Source of the DNA: Chloroflexota bacterium
GTDB taxonomy: Bacteria > Chloroflexota > Anaerolineae > Aggregatilineales > Phototrophicaceae
Assembly (NCBI GenBank): GCA_011523545.1
Contig: WTGN01000032.1
Span: forward strand, 1-64,000
DNA: 64,000 bases
Direction of reading: 5' to 3'
Of this stretch, positions 48,394 to 57,556 are shown one piece after another; within the stretch, counting starts at the first letter, position 1; each line of letters opens with the position of its first letter. Under the pieces are notes generated by a model that was not told the DNA's origin, searched no databases, and was given only the letters and a program-made list of their open reading frames with translations. A program made the translations under genes and the position numbers.

Positions 48394-49619
48394 GCGAATG
48401 CCGTCGTCAGCTCCAGCAGCGTATGCAGCATCAAATTGGCGCCTTTGACGCAGTCGCCGTCGGTCGTCAATTCATTGGGATTATGGCTGATGCCCTTGAC
48501 AGAGGGCACGAAGTACATGGCAGCGGGCGCGATGGCCGCCATGTTCTGGGTGTCGTGCCCGGCGAAGCTGAGCATGCGTTCGTGCGACAGGCCCAAGTTG
48601 TCGGCAGCGCGCTCGATCGCGCCCATCACAGACTCGTTCATGCGCGCCGGAATCACGGGCGGCGTCGCCTGCTGTGACACGCTGAGGTCAAACTCGGCGG
48701 CGCATTCCTCAAGCAAACGAAGCAGATCGACCTCCATCGCGTCCATCTCAGCATCGGAGCCATGCCGGAATTCCAGCGCGCAAGCCACTTCGGCCGGCAC
48801 GATGTTGAATGCGCCCGGCGCCGCCTGGATCATGCCAACATTGCAGACGCCCGGGCTGTAGTTGTCCATCACATGCCGCCGAGCGCGCAAGACAAAACTG
48901 GCCGCGCCCCATAGCGCGTCTCGCCGCTGATTCATGGGCATGGTTCCGGCATGGGCCGCTTCGCCGCGGAAGGTCACATGCAGCGAGCGTATGCCAACGA
49001 TGGCGTCCACGACGCCGATGTCGAGGCCGGCGGATTCCAACCGCGTGCCCTGCTCGATATGCAATTCGACCCAGGCCAGCACATCGTCCCGCGTCGCCGT
49101 CAACATCGACTCGCGCGTGATGCCCGCGGCTGCAAAGCGGCGCGATAATTCGGCGGCATCCACCCGGCTCCGTCCATAGTCGGCCATGCTCAGGCGGCCG
49201 GCAACCGCTTTGCTGCCCATCAAGCCCATGATGGCGCTCTCTTCGTCGGTGAAGTTGAGCGCCTCCAGCGTCAGCGCCGGTACGATGTCATGGTCCTTCA
49301 GCGTGCGCAGGGCTTCCAGCGCGACCAGCACGCCAAGCGAACCGTCGTAACGCCCGCCGTTGGGCACGCTGTCCAGATGCGATCCAGCCAGGATGCGCTT
49401 TGCGCCGGGCGGGTCGCTATGCAGGATGGCGGATTGATTGCCGGCGCCATCTTGCGCGTAGGCGAGCCCGGCCTCGGCAACTTTGCGCTGGAACCAGCGC
49501 CGCGCTTCCAAATCGACCGCGGTCAAAGCGGGGCGGGAGACGCCGCCATCAGCCGTCGCGCCGATCCGCGCCAGTTCCTCAATGTCGCTCAGCAAGCGTG
49601 TTTCGTTTATTTTAAGCAT
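48390..49619 (-). CDS. M20-family Zn hydrolase (N-carbamoyl-L-amino-acid hydrolase/allantoate amidohydrolase-like)
   Basis: ILAGSHLDSVPNGGRYDGSLGVLVALEAL...NFTDEESAIMGLMGSKAV...LHIEQGTRLE...GEAAHAGTMPMNQRRDAL...FAGHDTQNMAAIAPAAM. Confidence 0.92.
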   Translation of the reverse strand: MLKINETRLLSDIEELARIGATADGGVSRPALTAVDLEARRWFQRKVAEAGLAYAQDGAGNQSAILHSDPPGAKRILAGSHLDSVPNGGRYDGSLGVLVALEALRTLKDHDIVPALTLEALNFTDEESAIMGLMGSKAVAGRLSMADYGRSRVDAAELSRRFAAAGITRESMLTATRDDVLAWVELHIEQGTRLESAGLDIGVVDAIVGIRSLHVTFRGEAAHAGTMPMNQRRDALWGAASFVLRARRHVMDNYSPGVCNVGMIQAAPGAFNIVPAEVACALEFRHGSDAEMDAMEVDLLRLLEECAAEFDLSVSQQATPPVIPARMNESVMGAIERAADNLGLSHERMLSFAGHDTQNMAAIAPAAMYFVPSVKGISHNPNELTTDGDCVKGANLMLHTLLELTTAFA

Positions 49620-49657
49620 TCGGCTTCGTCCTGAGTATGCAGGTAAGTGACGGAGAT

Positions 49658-49828
49658 TCTACCACCGAGCGCGCCGAATTTTCACGAGGGGGCAGAGAAA
49701 TTGCAATTCGCCGAACCGGTCTCAACATAGACCGCCGACGGATGGCCAACATTGTCGCGGCCACTTGCGAATCCATAGAAATACCCTCTGTGTTCTGTGA
49801 GTTTCCTCGTTTACTCTGCGGTTAATGT
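49658..49828. repeat. Opposed degenerate copies of the CACCGAG/CAGAG repeat
   Basis: taccaccgagcgcgccgaattttcacgagggggcagag ... ccctctgtgttctgtgagtttcctcgtttactctgcggttaat. Confidence 0.7.
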
Positions 49829-49935
49829 GCTGTGATGCAATTGCCCGATGCGCGGCAGGATTGCGCCTTATCGCGCTAAGACCAGCGCGATATAATGACG
49901 GACCGAGAATGTATTCAGACATAGCGGAGTACAGC

Positions 49936-50703
49936 ATGAAACTTTATTCATGGAACGTCAACGGCATCCGCGCCCTGCAGAAAAAGGGCTTCCTCGACTG
50001 GCTCCAGGCCGAGCAGCCGGATATTCTGGCGATTCAAGAAACCAAGGCCCAGCCGCAACAGCTCGACCCCGAATTGAGGCAGCCGGAGGGTTATCATAGC
50101 TGGTGGGTCAGCGCCGAGAAAAAAGGCTACAGCGGCGTCGCCTTGTTCAGCAAAACTGAGCCGAAGGATCTAAAGGACGGGCTGGGCATCAAGAAATTTG
50201 ACAGTGAGGGGCGCACCATCATCGCTGATTTCGGCGATTTTACGCTGATGAGCACCTACCTGCCCAATGGCAAAGCCAGCAAAGAGCGTTTGCGCTACAA
50301 GATGGAATACAAAGAAGCCTTCCTGGATTATGCCAACAGCCTGCGAGCCGCTGGACAGGCGGTGGCGTTCTGCGGCGACATCAACACAGCGCATAACGAA
50401 ATCGACTTGACGCATCCCAAGCCGAACGCCAAGTATTCCGGCTTCCTGCGTGAGGAACGCGACTGGATGGACAAGGTCGTTGAGCAGGGTTACATCGACA
50501 GCTACCGGCATCTGAATCCGGATAAAGAGGGCGCCTATTCCTGGTGGTCAATGCGAAGCGGCGCGCGCGCCAAGAATGTCGGCTGGCGCATCGATTACTT
50601 CTTCATTTCGCCCGACCTGCTGGACAAGATGGCGGCGGCTGAGATTCACGCCGATGTGATGGGTAGCGATCACTGCCCGATCAGCTTGACGCTGGACCTG
50701 TGA
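49936..50703 (+). CDS. xth: Exodeoxyribonuclease III
   Basis: MKLYSWNVNGIRALQKKGFLDWLQAEQPDILAIQETKAQ...CGDINTAHNEIDL...GWRIDYFFISPDLL...GSDHCPISL; internal ATG of the tracked ORF. Confidence 0.95.
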   Translation: MKLYSWNVNGIRALQKKGFLDWLQAEQPDILAIQETKAQPQQLDPELRQPEGYHSWWVSAEKKGYSGVALFSKTEPKDLKDGLGIKKFDSEGRTIIADFGDFTLMSTYLPNGKASKERLRYKMEYKEAFLDYANSLRAAGQAVAFCGDINTAHNEIDLTHPKPNAKYSGFLREERDWMDKVVEQGYIDSYRHLNPDKEGAYSWWSMRSGARAKNVGWRIDYFFISPDLLDKMAAAEIHADVMGSDHCPISLTLDL

Positions 50704-50712
50704 AGCTGAATG

Positions 50713-51432
50713 TCACCAACTCCCTATGGTCCAGCCACCATAACTGTGGACGAGCGCCATGAGCGTCACGAGCGCGCAGGCAACTACAAAAAGCACAAAT
50801 AGCCATAAGAGCATGTAATCAAGAAAGGCCTCTTTCCAGCGATACAGCACTTCATTGAGCGTTTGCAGCCGATCGTTCAGGTATACGAAAAGTGTGTAGG
50901 GATCGTTGACGTCTTCCAGGCGCAAAGGTTGCTGCTGATTGCGCGCGCCATCGTCTCGATAGGCGAGCATCGAGCGCGAACGCCGCGCCCGTCCAGCCGA
51001 AGCGCGCCCATACGAGCCTGGCGATGAATTGTGGCGCCTGGCGGAGCGCGCACCCGCCGCCTTCTCGGGCGTCGTTTGCCTTTGCGGACTTAGATACAGG
51101 CTGCGGTGACTATGGATCGCTAATGCCGAACGCCGCAGTTCCGCCAGTTGATGGGAATCCAGGCTGAGCCATTCATCGCTCAAGCGCGCATGGTGCGCTT
51201 CGAACAGTTGCTCTTCGCTCGCCGCCAGGTCATCCGTTTCCAAAAGGGAAATCAGTTCGAGCCCATAAACTCCTGTGACTTCGGCGCGCAGCGCGTCCAC
51301 GTAGGTGGCAGGGTGATCCGTGCTGTCGATCCGATAAACATCGCGATCGATATCGCGCAGCACGCAGATATAGGCGGCCCGTGCGCCCAGCCTGGGCAGC
51401 GAGCTATATACTTTCGGCGGCAGACTATTCAA
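50713..51432 (-). CDS. Divergent GIY-YIG/T5orf172-like domain protein with C-terminal TM helix (paralog 1)
   Basis: AAYICVLRDIDRDVYRIDSTDHP...LFEAHHARLSDEWLSLDSHQLAEL; C-terminal hydrophobic helix. Confidence 0.65.
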   Translation of the reverse strand: MNSLPPKVYSSLPRLGARAAYICVLRDIDRDVYRIDSTDHPATYVDALRAEVTGVYGLELISLLETDDLAASEEQLFEAHHARLSDEWLSLDSHQLAELRRSALAIHSHRSLYLSPQRQTTPEKAAGARSARRHNSSPGSYGRASAGRARRSRSMLAYRDDGARNQQQPLRLEDVNDPYTLFVYLNDRLQTLNEVLYRWKEAFLDYMLLWLFVLFVVACALVTLMALVHSYGGWTIGSW

Positions 51433-51609
51433 GCTGATTCACCGGCGGATACGCTGGATGCAAGGCAATCTATACGGGCATTATAGCGCGAAACTGTCTC
51501 AGCGCTCAGTGATGAAACTGAGTTGCTGCCTTCAGTTTGAACTGTGAAGCTTAACTGCAGCGGGCGCAGCGAGCGCAGAGGGAAGGTTTGGCCTGGCGTA
51601 TGTATGCAA

Positions 51610-53031
51610 TCACTCCGCCTGTTCGGCTAGCTCGCTGTGGATATAGGCGCTGCCGTCTTCCAAATTAATCTCGTACCAGATATCGATCCCGTAGACCGTT
51701 TCGCCGCTGACCGCGCCCAGCACCTCGAATTCAGTCCCGGGCGCGAATTTCGCCAGGATGTCACAGGTCGTTCGCGGGCAGGCGCGGACATGAGCATTCT
51801 TATTGCCTGCGGTATCGACGACATAGCGGGGCGCGGCGCTGTCCGTGGCGGTCGGCGGCGGATCGGTCGCGGTGGCAGTCGGCGGGATCGAAGTCGCCGT
51901 TGGCGGCGCTTCGGTGGCGGTTGGCGGGATCGAAGTCGCCGTTGGCGGCGCGTCGGTGGCGGTCGGCGGAATCGAAGTCGCTGTTGGCGCGGGCAAGGTC
52001 TGGTCGGAGACCTGCGCAATTCGAGAATAGACGCCATCCCGCTGGGCGCGCAGGCGGAATATCACGCGGTCGCCCGGCGACAAGCCGGCCAACTTGGCTG
52101 AGAATCTATCGACGGTCTGCCAGGCCGAAAAGCCGCTGTCGTTGACGCTGAAGCGGTATTGGTAGCTTTCGGCCTGCGGCATTTTGTACCAGTTGAAGCG
52201 AAGCGATGTCTCGGTTCTCTCGGCCAGGAAGATCTCCGGCTGCGCCAGCCTTATCCGCATCGCTGGCGTCGCCGACGGAAGCGCATTGCTCACTGGTTTT
52301 GTCGTCGGCTGGGCAACGGCGCGCGAAGACGCTCCCGGCGTCGATGGCGTCAGAATGGCGTTTATGGCGCTTTGAATATCAATGGAACGCTCGCCAGCAA
52401 CGGCCGCTGCAAGGACAACCAGCGCCAGCAATGCCACCCAGCGCATGACAGGCGGCCGCCGACGCCCGGCTGGCCGGCGCACACTTGGCGCGGCTGCTTG
52501 CGGCTCGGCGCCGACCAGCTGCATGTCCTCCAAAAGGGAGTCGGCCTCTTTTTCGTTCCGCGCCAGGTCGCGCAGGGAAACCGAGTCGCCCTGCCCCGCC
52601 CGTTGTGCTTGTTCCGGGGGAAATTGCCGCAGATCAAACCATTCGCCAATTGGCAGGCCGGGCGCGAGTTCATCGTGCAAATCCCGCTCGGCGGCGGCGG
52701 CGTTTTCGGCTTGCCAGATTCGTATGACGCGGGTTTCGAAGGGGAAATCGGCGCCGCGCCGAATCATACGCCGGCCCAGTTCTTGATGCCGGGCGATGGT
52801 GTAGCGGTTGCCATAGGCGACATCCTGAACGAGGATGACGTAACCGGCGGGCGGCGCAAGCCATGGCAAGCGCGAGACGCGGTTCACCGCAATCTGCTGT
52901 ACACCGGGCCTTTTCCGCAAGCGCTCCTCCCCCGCTGTCCATAGTCGCGCGGTTGGATTGTAACACGGTGGCCCGCGCGCTGGCTTATGATTGGCCTGCG
53001 CTCGCGGCCCCGCCACGATGCCGGCAGCCAA
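51610..53031 (-). CDS. GIY-YIG/T5orf172-like domain + TM + PPTAT linker + SH3-like domain protein (paralog 2)
   Basis: GYVILVQDVAYGNRYTIARHQELGRRM...ERDLHDELAPGLPIGEWFDLRQFPPEQ; TM VMRWVALLALVVLAAAVA; C-terminal VRACPRTTCDILAKFAPGTEFEVLG...WYEI. True start is probably downstream of the tracked one. Confidence 0.65.
   Translation of the reverse strand: MAAGIVAGPRAQANHKPARGPPCYNPTARLWTAGEERLRKRPGVQQIAVNRVSRLPWLAPPAGYVILVQDVAYGNRYTIARHQELGRRMIRRGADFPFETRVIRIWQAENAAAAERDLHDELAPGLPIGEWFDLRQFPPEQAQRAGQGDSVSLRDLARNEKEADSLLEDMQLVGAEPQAAAPSVRRPAGRRRPPVMRWVALLALVVLAAAVAGERSIDIQSAINAILTPSTPGASSRAVAQPTTKPVSNALPSATPAMRIRLAQPEIFLAERTETSLRFNWYKMPQAESYQYRFSVNDSGFSAWQTVDRFSAKLAGLSPGDRVIFRLRAQRDGVYSRIAQVSDQTLPAPTATSIPPTATDAPPTATSIPPTATEAPPTATSIPPTATATDPPPTATDSAAPRYVVDTAGNKNAHVRACPRTTCDILAKFAPGTEFEVLGAVSGETVYGIDIWYEINLEDGSAYIHSELAEQAE
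51855..51990 (-). repeat. 42-bp in-frame tandem repeats encoding PPTATSIPPTAT[ED]A
   Basis: ggcgggatcgaagtcgccgttggcggcgcttcggtggcggtt repeated with few changes. Confidence 0.8.
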
Positions 53032-53067
53032 GCCAGGTCAACCGCGTGAAAGATTGGCTCGTTAGGC

Positions 53068-53754
53068 CTAGGCCCTAAAGCCGGAGACAATGAGCACGAG
53101 CAGACCAAGCGCGACGAGCCCGATCCAAATCAGCAGGAGACAGCCGGGGTCATTCCAGATGAGATTTTCGATACGCTTCGCTATCCACGCTCCCACTGTA
53201 GTTGGCGATCCCCGCATCGCGCTGGCCTCCATGCCTGCGGGCGGGCTTTGCCGCGACAGCTGAATATCGCGCCATTGCGTTCTCGCGCGCGCGGCCTCAT
53301 TCGATGTCATCCACCTGCCGTAGCGCGTCTCCGCCAGGGGAAAATTGACCGTCGGCAATTGTGCTCGCTGGGGCACAATGTATTGGCTGCTGTGCGCGTC
53401 GATTTTCAGGATGGAGCGGCGCAATTCTTCATGCTGAACCGCATCCAACTCAAGCCATTGTTCGCTCAAGCGCGCATGGTGCCGCTCATAAAGCGCGGTC
53501 TCGCTCTTCTGCAGGTCGGCTGTTGCGAGAATCGAGATCAACTCAAGGCCAAAGGCGCGCGGCGCTTCGGCGAGAATGGCAGCGACAAATGGCCCGGGAT
53601 GGTCGGTGGCGTCGATGCGATATCGGTCGCTGTCGATGTCTCGTATCACGCAGACATACGTCGCCGGCGCTTCCAGCTTGGGCAGCGTCTTGTAGCTTTT
53701 GGGCGACAGACTGCGCAGTTCGCCGGATGATGTCATGCCCTGTCTCGCTTCCAC
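53068..53754 (-). CDS. Divergent GIY-YIG/T5orf172-like domain protein with C-terminal TM helix (paralog 3)
   Basis: ATYVCVIRDIDSDRYRIDATDHP...LYERHHARLSEQWLELDAVQHEEL; C-terminal CLLLIWIGLVALGLLVLIV. Confidence 0.65.
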   Translation of the reverse strand: MEARQGMTSSGELRSLSPKSYKTLPKLEAPATYVCVIRDIDSDRYRIDATDHPGPFVAAILAEAPRAFGLELISILATADLQKSETALYERHHARLSEQWLELDAVQHEELRRSILKIDAHSSQYIVPQRAQLPTVNFPLAETRYGRWMTSNEAARARTQWRDIQLSRQSPPAGMEASAMRGSPTTVGAWIAKRIENLIWNDPGCLLLIWIGLVALGLLVLIVSGFRA

Positions 53755-53907
53755 CGGAAATCGACGCCTCTAGTCTAGCAGACCGGCGAGACGCGCGGGC
53801 GCCGAGTATGGATTCTGACGCCAGTCCGGCGAAGACAGCGAAACCGGCGGCGTCAGCGATTGCGCGTCCCGCGACTGCTCGACTAACTGCTTCACAAAAC
53901 CTGAGGT

Positions 53908-54597
53908 CTAGCAGCCATAGCGAGGGCTGCTAGACCAATTAAAAGTCACCAGAATGAACCACACAAGCAACGCGAGAGCGAACAAACATTTCCCTGGATG
54001 TTTGTGCCAAAGATCGGTCAGCGCGTAATCGATGGTCTCGCGCAAGCCTGTGCGCCGCTGCCCGGCCGGGCTCGTGTTATCGCCTCGGCCGCGCTTGAGC
54101 GCATTGGCGCCATAGCGATGCCAACTCAGCGACGGTTGGGCTGGCGATAGTGGCGGCGCGTTTCGCTGACCGACGCGCGAAATTGGGGCCCCGTCCAGCG
54201 CCGGCCGAGATGGAGCGCTCGCCGGGGTCTCCATCCGCCGCGGCTGCCCGGGGCTGATGTAAAGGCTGCGATGAGCGTAAACTTGCAACTCGGATTTCTG
54301 CAGCTCGCGCAGTTGGAAGTTGTCAAGCGCCAGCCATTGCTCGCTCAGCGTTGCGTGATGACGGGCGAAGAGGCGCGCCTCGCTGGCGGCGATATCGGCC
54401 GTCTCCAGAATGGACAGCAGCTCGATGCCGAATTGGCGCTCGCCTTCAGCAACCAGCGCCTCGATGAATGAATAGGGGTGCTGTGTTGCCTCAATCCGGT
54501 AGCGGTCGCTGTCGACATCGCGGATGACACAGATATAGGCGGACGGCCGCTCAAGCGTCGGCAGCGCCGCATAATCGGCGGGCGCTAAACTTCTCAT
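53908..54597 (-). CDS. Divergent GIY-YIG/T5orf172-like domain protein with C-terminal TM helix (paralog 4)
   Basis: SAYICVIRDVDSDRYRIEATQHP...LFARHHATLSEQWLALDNFQLREL; C-terminal CLFALALLVWFILVTF. Confidence 0.65.
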   Translation of the reverse strand: MRSLAPADYAALPTLERPSAYICVIRDVDSDRYRIEATQHPYSFIEALVAEGERQFGIELLSILETADIAASEARLFARHHATLSEQWLALDNFQLRELQKSELQVYAHRSLYISPGQPRRMETPASAPSRPALDGAPISRVGQRNAPPLSPAQPSLSWHRYGANALKRGRGDNTSPAGQRRTGLRETIDYALTDLWHKHPGKCLFALALLVWFILVTFNWSSSPRYGC

Positions 54598-54731
54598 GAT
54601 ACTAGAGCCTCACAACGGTTTTGACGGCGAAACAGGCTCTCCTACAGTGTATCATCTGTGCGCCTTCCGCTCTATCGTCTGTGAGGCATGCCTTTCGCCC
54701 GTCCTTATGCACAATTGCACGTGATTAGAAA

Positions 54732-54761
54732 TGTAGGGGCGAGCCGCCGGCTCGCCCGTAC
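54732..54761. repeat. GGGGCGAG-type palindromic repeat
   Basis: tgtaggggcgagccgccggctcgcccgtac. Confidence 0.85.
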
Positions 54762-54880
54762 ACACAACGGATATGCAGTATCATTCGGCGATCTATCGTG
54801 AACAACTACGTGGAGCGATTGCCCCGTCTTCGAACGTTGAACCAGGGACCTTGTCGGATCCGCGATAGTATAATGAAGCT

Positions 54881-55453
54881 ATGAATGTCGCCGGTCTGAT
54901 TGACGCCAGTTTTAACGAGGCGATGAAAGCCCTGGTCATGGGCACTTCCGAGGCGGCTTTGGCGCGCGCTCGTGAACGCGCCTTTGTCAAGACGCTGATT
55001 GCGCGTTTGCAAAGCGCGGTCGAGGGCGAGGATCTTCGTGTTTTCGCATCGTCACAGCGCGGAAACATAGCCGCTTTCGGGACGAATCAACTGCTGCATG
55101 ACATTGTGCTATGCCGCATCGGCCAGGGCAAGACAGCGGCGCGGGTGGCGGAAGATTTTTTCTTTGTCGCCGAGGCGCTCTGGCAAATCGAAGTCGACTT
55201 CTCGCGCGAATGGCGGCCCGCTCTCTATGCGCTCAACCGCCTCAACTGCGGCGCGGCAGCGCAGAAACTGCTCATCGCTTGCCCGCATGAGCGGAACCGA
55301 GAGCGTTTCATGAAAGGCTTGCAGGCGCCAGCAGCGGCAGGCGGCGGCAATCTCTATTTGGCGCTCATCCCGCACCCCGCGGACTGGGATGACCTGGCCA
55401 GCCAGCCTCAAGTCTGGCAGCTGGAGGACGACGGCTGGGCCGCGCTGACATGA
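54881..55453 (+). CDS. Hypothetical protein
   Basis: 190-aa ORF with typical coding composition; no recognised motif. Confidence 0.55.
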   Translation: MNVAGLIDASFNEAMKALVMGTSEAALARARERAFVKTLIARLQSAVEGEDLRVFASSQRGNIAAFGTNQLLHDIVLCRIGQGKTAARVAEDFFFVAEALWQIEVDFSREWRPALYALNRLNCGAAAQKLLIACPHERNRERFMKGLQAPAAAGGGNLYLALIPHPADWDDLASQPQVWQLEDDGWAALT

Positions 55454-55531
55454 GGCGATGGCGAAGCAGACGGAATACAGGCGAAAGCATTTTGACGATT
55501 TGTCAATTTCAGCGAAACAGCGGGAGGACAC

Positions 55532-55966
55532 ATGATCAAAACAGGTTTGTTTCTTGCGTTGACGGTGATTCTGTTCGGCCTCTCCGCAACCAAATTGCCC
55601 GAAGATACGTTACTGACATTGAGAACCTGGATAGAAGACGGAATGGGAGAGCAAACGGTGAGCGAAAGCGACAAGGTCTTAACCAATATTCAGCGCGTCC
55701 AAGTCAACGTGAAGGAATCGCATCCTGTGCAGCTTAGCCTGGATGTCGAAGGCGAGCACCCCGACGGCTGCGAATATCCGGTGTTGGTGGCGCAAGCGCG
55801 GCGCGGCAATACGATCGACATCGAGGTTTACCGCGAAGTGCCGGCCGATGTCATGTGTCCGATGATCCTCAAACCGTATCGCGGCACGATCAAGCTGGAT
55901 GGCGCATTCGAAGCGGGCGAATACAGGATCAACGTCAATTCACACTCGCAGACCCTGAACCTTTAG
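55532..55966 (+). CDS. Secreted/membrane-anchored hypothetical protein
   Basis: N-terminal signal-like helix; 13 nt upstream of the DUF4139 gene. Confidence 0.6.
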   Translation: MIKTGLFLALTVILFGLSATKLPEDTLLTLRTWIEDGMGEQTVSESDKVLTNIQRVQVNVKESHPVQLSLDVEGEHPDGCEYPVLVAQARRGNTIDIEVYREVPADVMCPMILKPYRGTIKLDGAFEAGEYRINVNSHSQTLNL

Positions 55967-55978
55967 AGGAGCTTCGCC

Positions 55979-57415
55979 ATGCGATTCCGACATCTCGTTC
56001 TCTTATCCATTCTGCTCTTTGGAGGGCTGCTGATGGTTTCCGGTCAAGTGAATAGCCAGGACATCGCGCTCACGGTTTACAACGATGGCGCCGCCTTGAT
56101 ACACGAGCAGCGCAACATGAATCTGGAACAGGGGCTCAATCAGATCACCATTCGCGATGTCGCCGCGACCATTGACCCCACATCTTTCAGCTTCAAATCA
56201 GCGAGCGGCGCGACCGTCCTGGAACAGAGCTACCGCTTTGACAGAGGCGATGCAGCCGCTTTGCTCGCCGGCGCCATCGGCGAAACGGTGGAGCTCAGCC
56301 TGTCGGCCGACGAACGCTACAGCGGCGAGCTGCTGCGGCTGGATGGGGAGCAGGCGATACTGCGGACGGGCGCGCGCGAGATCCGTTTCATTAATCTCTA
56401 CAACATAAGCGGCATCAAGCTCCCGGAACCGCCGGCTGATCTCTACGCCGGGCCGACGCTGAAATTGCTGCTGAACAGCGCAAGCGCGGGCGAACAGGCT
56501 GTCGAGATAACCTATCTGGCCGGCGGCATGAACTGGTCAGCCGATTACAACATCTATCTCGCCCCCGATGACAGCGCGCTTGACCTGACCGGACTGGTCA
56601 CGTTGAGAAATCGCAGCGGCCGCAGCTACCAGGACGCGACACTGAAATTGATCGCCGGCGATGTTGACCGCATAGAGCTGGAATCGGACTACGCCGAAGA
56701 AAGAGTGATGATGGCGATGAGCGCGGCCGCGGATGAAAGCGGCGACGTGGAACAGCGCAACCTGGGCGATTTCAAACTTTATGCGATTGGTCGGCCCATC
56801 AGCATTGAGGACGAGGAAACGAAGCAGATCGAGTTTGTCCGCGGGGTCGATATCGCGGCCGCCGTCACATATATCTTTGATAGTTCGCCCGCTTTCCAAG
56901 GCTACTACCGGCCGATCGATTATGTCGAAGGCCGCGGCATGCATGAAGGTCAAGTTCGGTCTCGCCTGGAGTTCAACACCGGCGGCGCCAGTGGCTTGGG
57001 CGCGGACCTGCCTGCCGGGCGCGCCCGCGTCTACAAAGCGGATGTCGATGGCGCGCTTGCCCTTATCGGCGAGAATACCATCGGCCACAGTCCAGAAGGC
57101 GAAGACTTGTCGCTTCGGCTCGGGGCGGCCTTTGATTTGACCGGCGAACGCATGCAGACGGACTTCAGTTATGTTTCGCGGTTGGTCGCGCGTGAGACAT
57201 TCGAGATCCGTTTGCGCAATCACAAGACGGACGAAGCGGTCGAGATTCTGGTGCCGGAGCGGCTGTACCGCTGGCGCGATTGGCAGATCATCGAAAGCTC
57301 GGCGCCCTTCGTGAAAGCGGATGCCGCAAGCATAGAATTCGCCATCACAGTGCCCCCCGGCGGGGAAGAGGTGCTGACCTATACGGTGGAGTACAGCTTC
57401 CCGGACGAAGATTAG
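55979..57415 (+). CDS. DUF4139 domain-containing secreted protein
   Basis: Signal peptide; LTVYNDGAALIHEQRNMNLEQGLNQITIRDVAATIDPTSFSF...ITYLAGGMNWSADYNIYLAPDDSALDLTGLVTLRNRSGRSYQDATLKLIAGDV. Confidence 0.85.
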   Translation: MRFRHLVLLSILLFGGLLMVSGQVNSQDIALTVYNDGAALIHEQRNMNLEQGLNQITIRDVAATIDPTSFSFKSASGATVLEQSYRFDRGDAAALLAGAIGETVELSLSADERYSGELLRLDGEQAILRTGAREIRFINLYNISGIKLPEPPADLYAGPTLKLLLNSASAGEQAVEITYLAGGMNWSADYNIYLAPDDSALDLTGLVTLRNRSGRSYQDATLKLIAGDVDRIELESDYAEERVMMAMSAAADESGDVEQRNLGDFKLYAIGRPISIEDEETKQIEFVRGVDIAAAVTYIFDSSPAFQGYYRPIDYVEGRGMHEGQVRSRLEFNTGGASGLGADLPAGRARVYKADVDGALALIGENTIGHSPEGEDLSLRLGAAFDLTGERMQTDFSYVSRLVARETFEIRLRNHKTDEAVEILVPERLYRWRDWQIIESSAPFVKADAASIEFAITVPPGGEEVLTYTVEYSFPDED

Positions 57416-57441
57416 ACCGACGGAGCATCTCGCGCAGCACT

Positions 57442-57468
57442 TGTAGGGGCGACCTATCAGGTCGCCCG
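57442..57468. repeat. GGGGCGAC-type palindromic repeat (same family)
   Basis: tgtaggggcgacctatcaggtcgcccg. Confidence 0.85.
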
Positions 57469-57556
57469 AAACTCACTCTCTTAGGGACCTATATCTTTTG
57501 ATGCTCTGCTTGAACTGCGTCCGTCGCAACTGCAAGTTATTGAACTGCGGAGGCAA

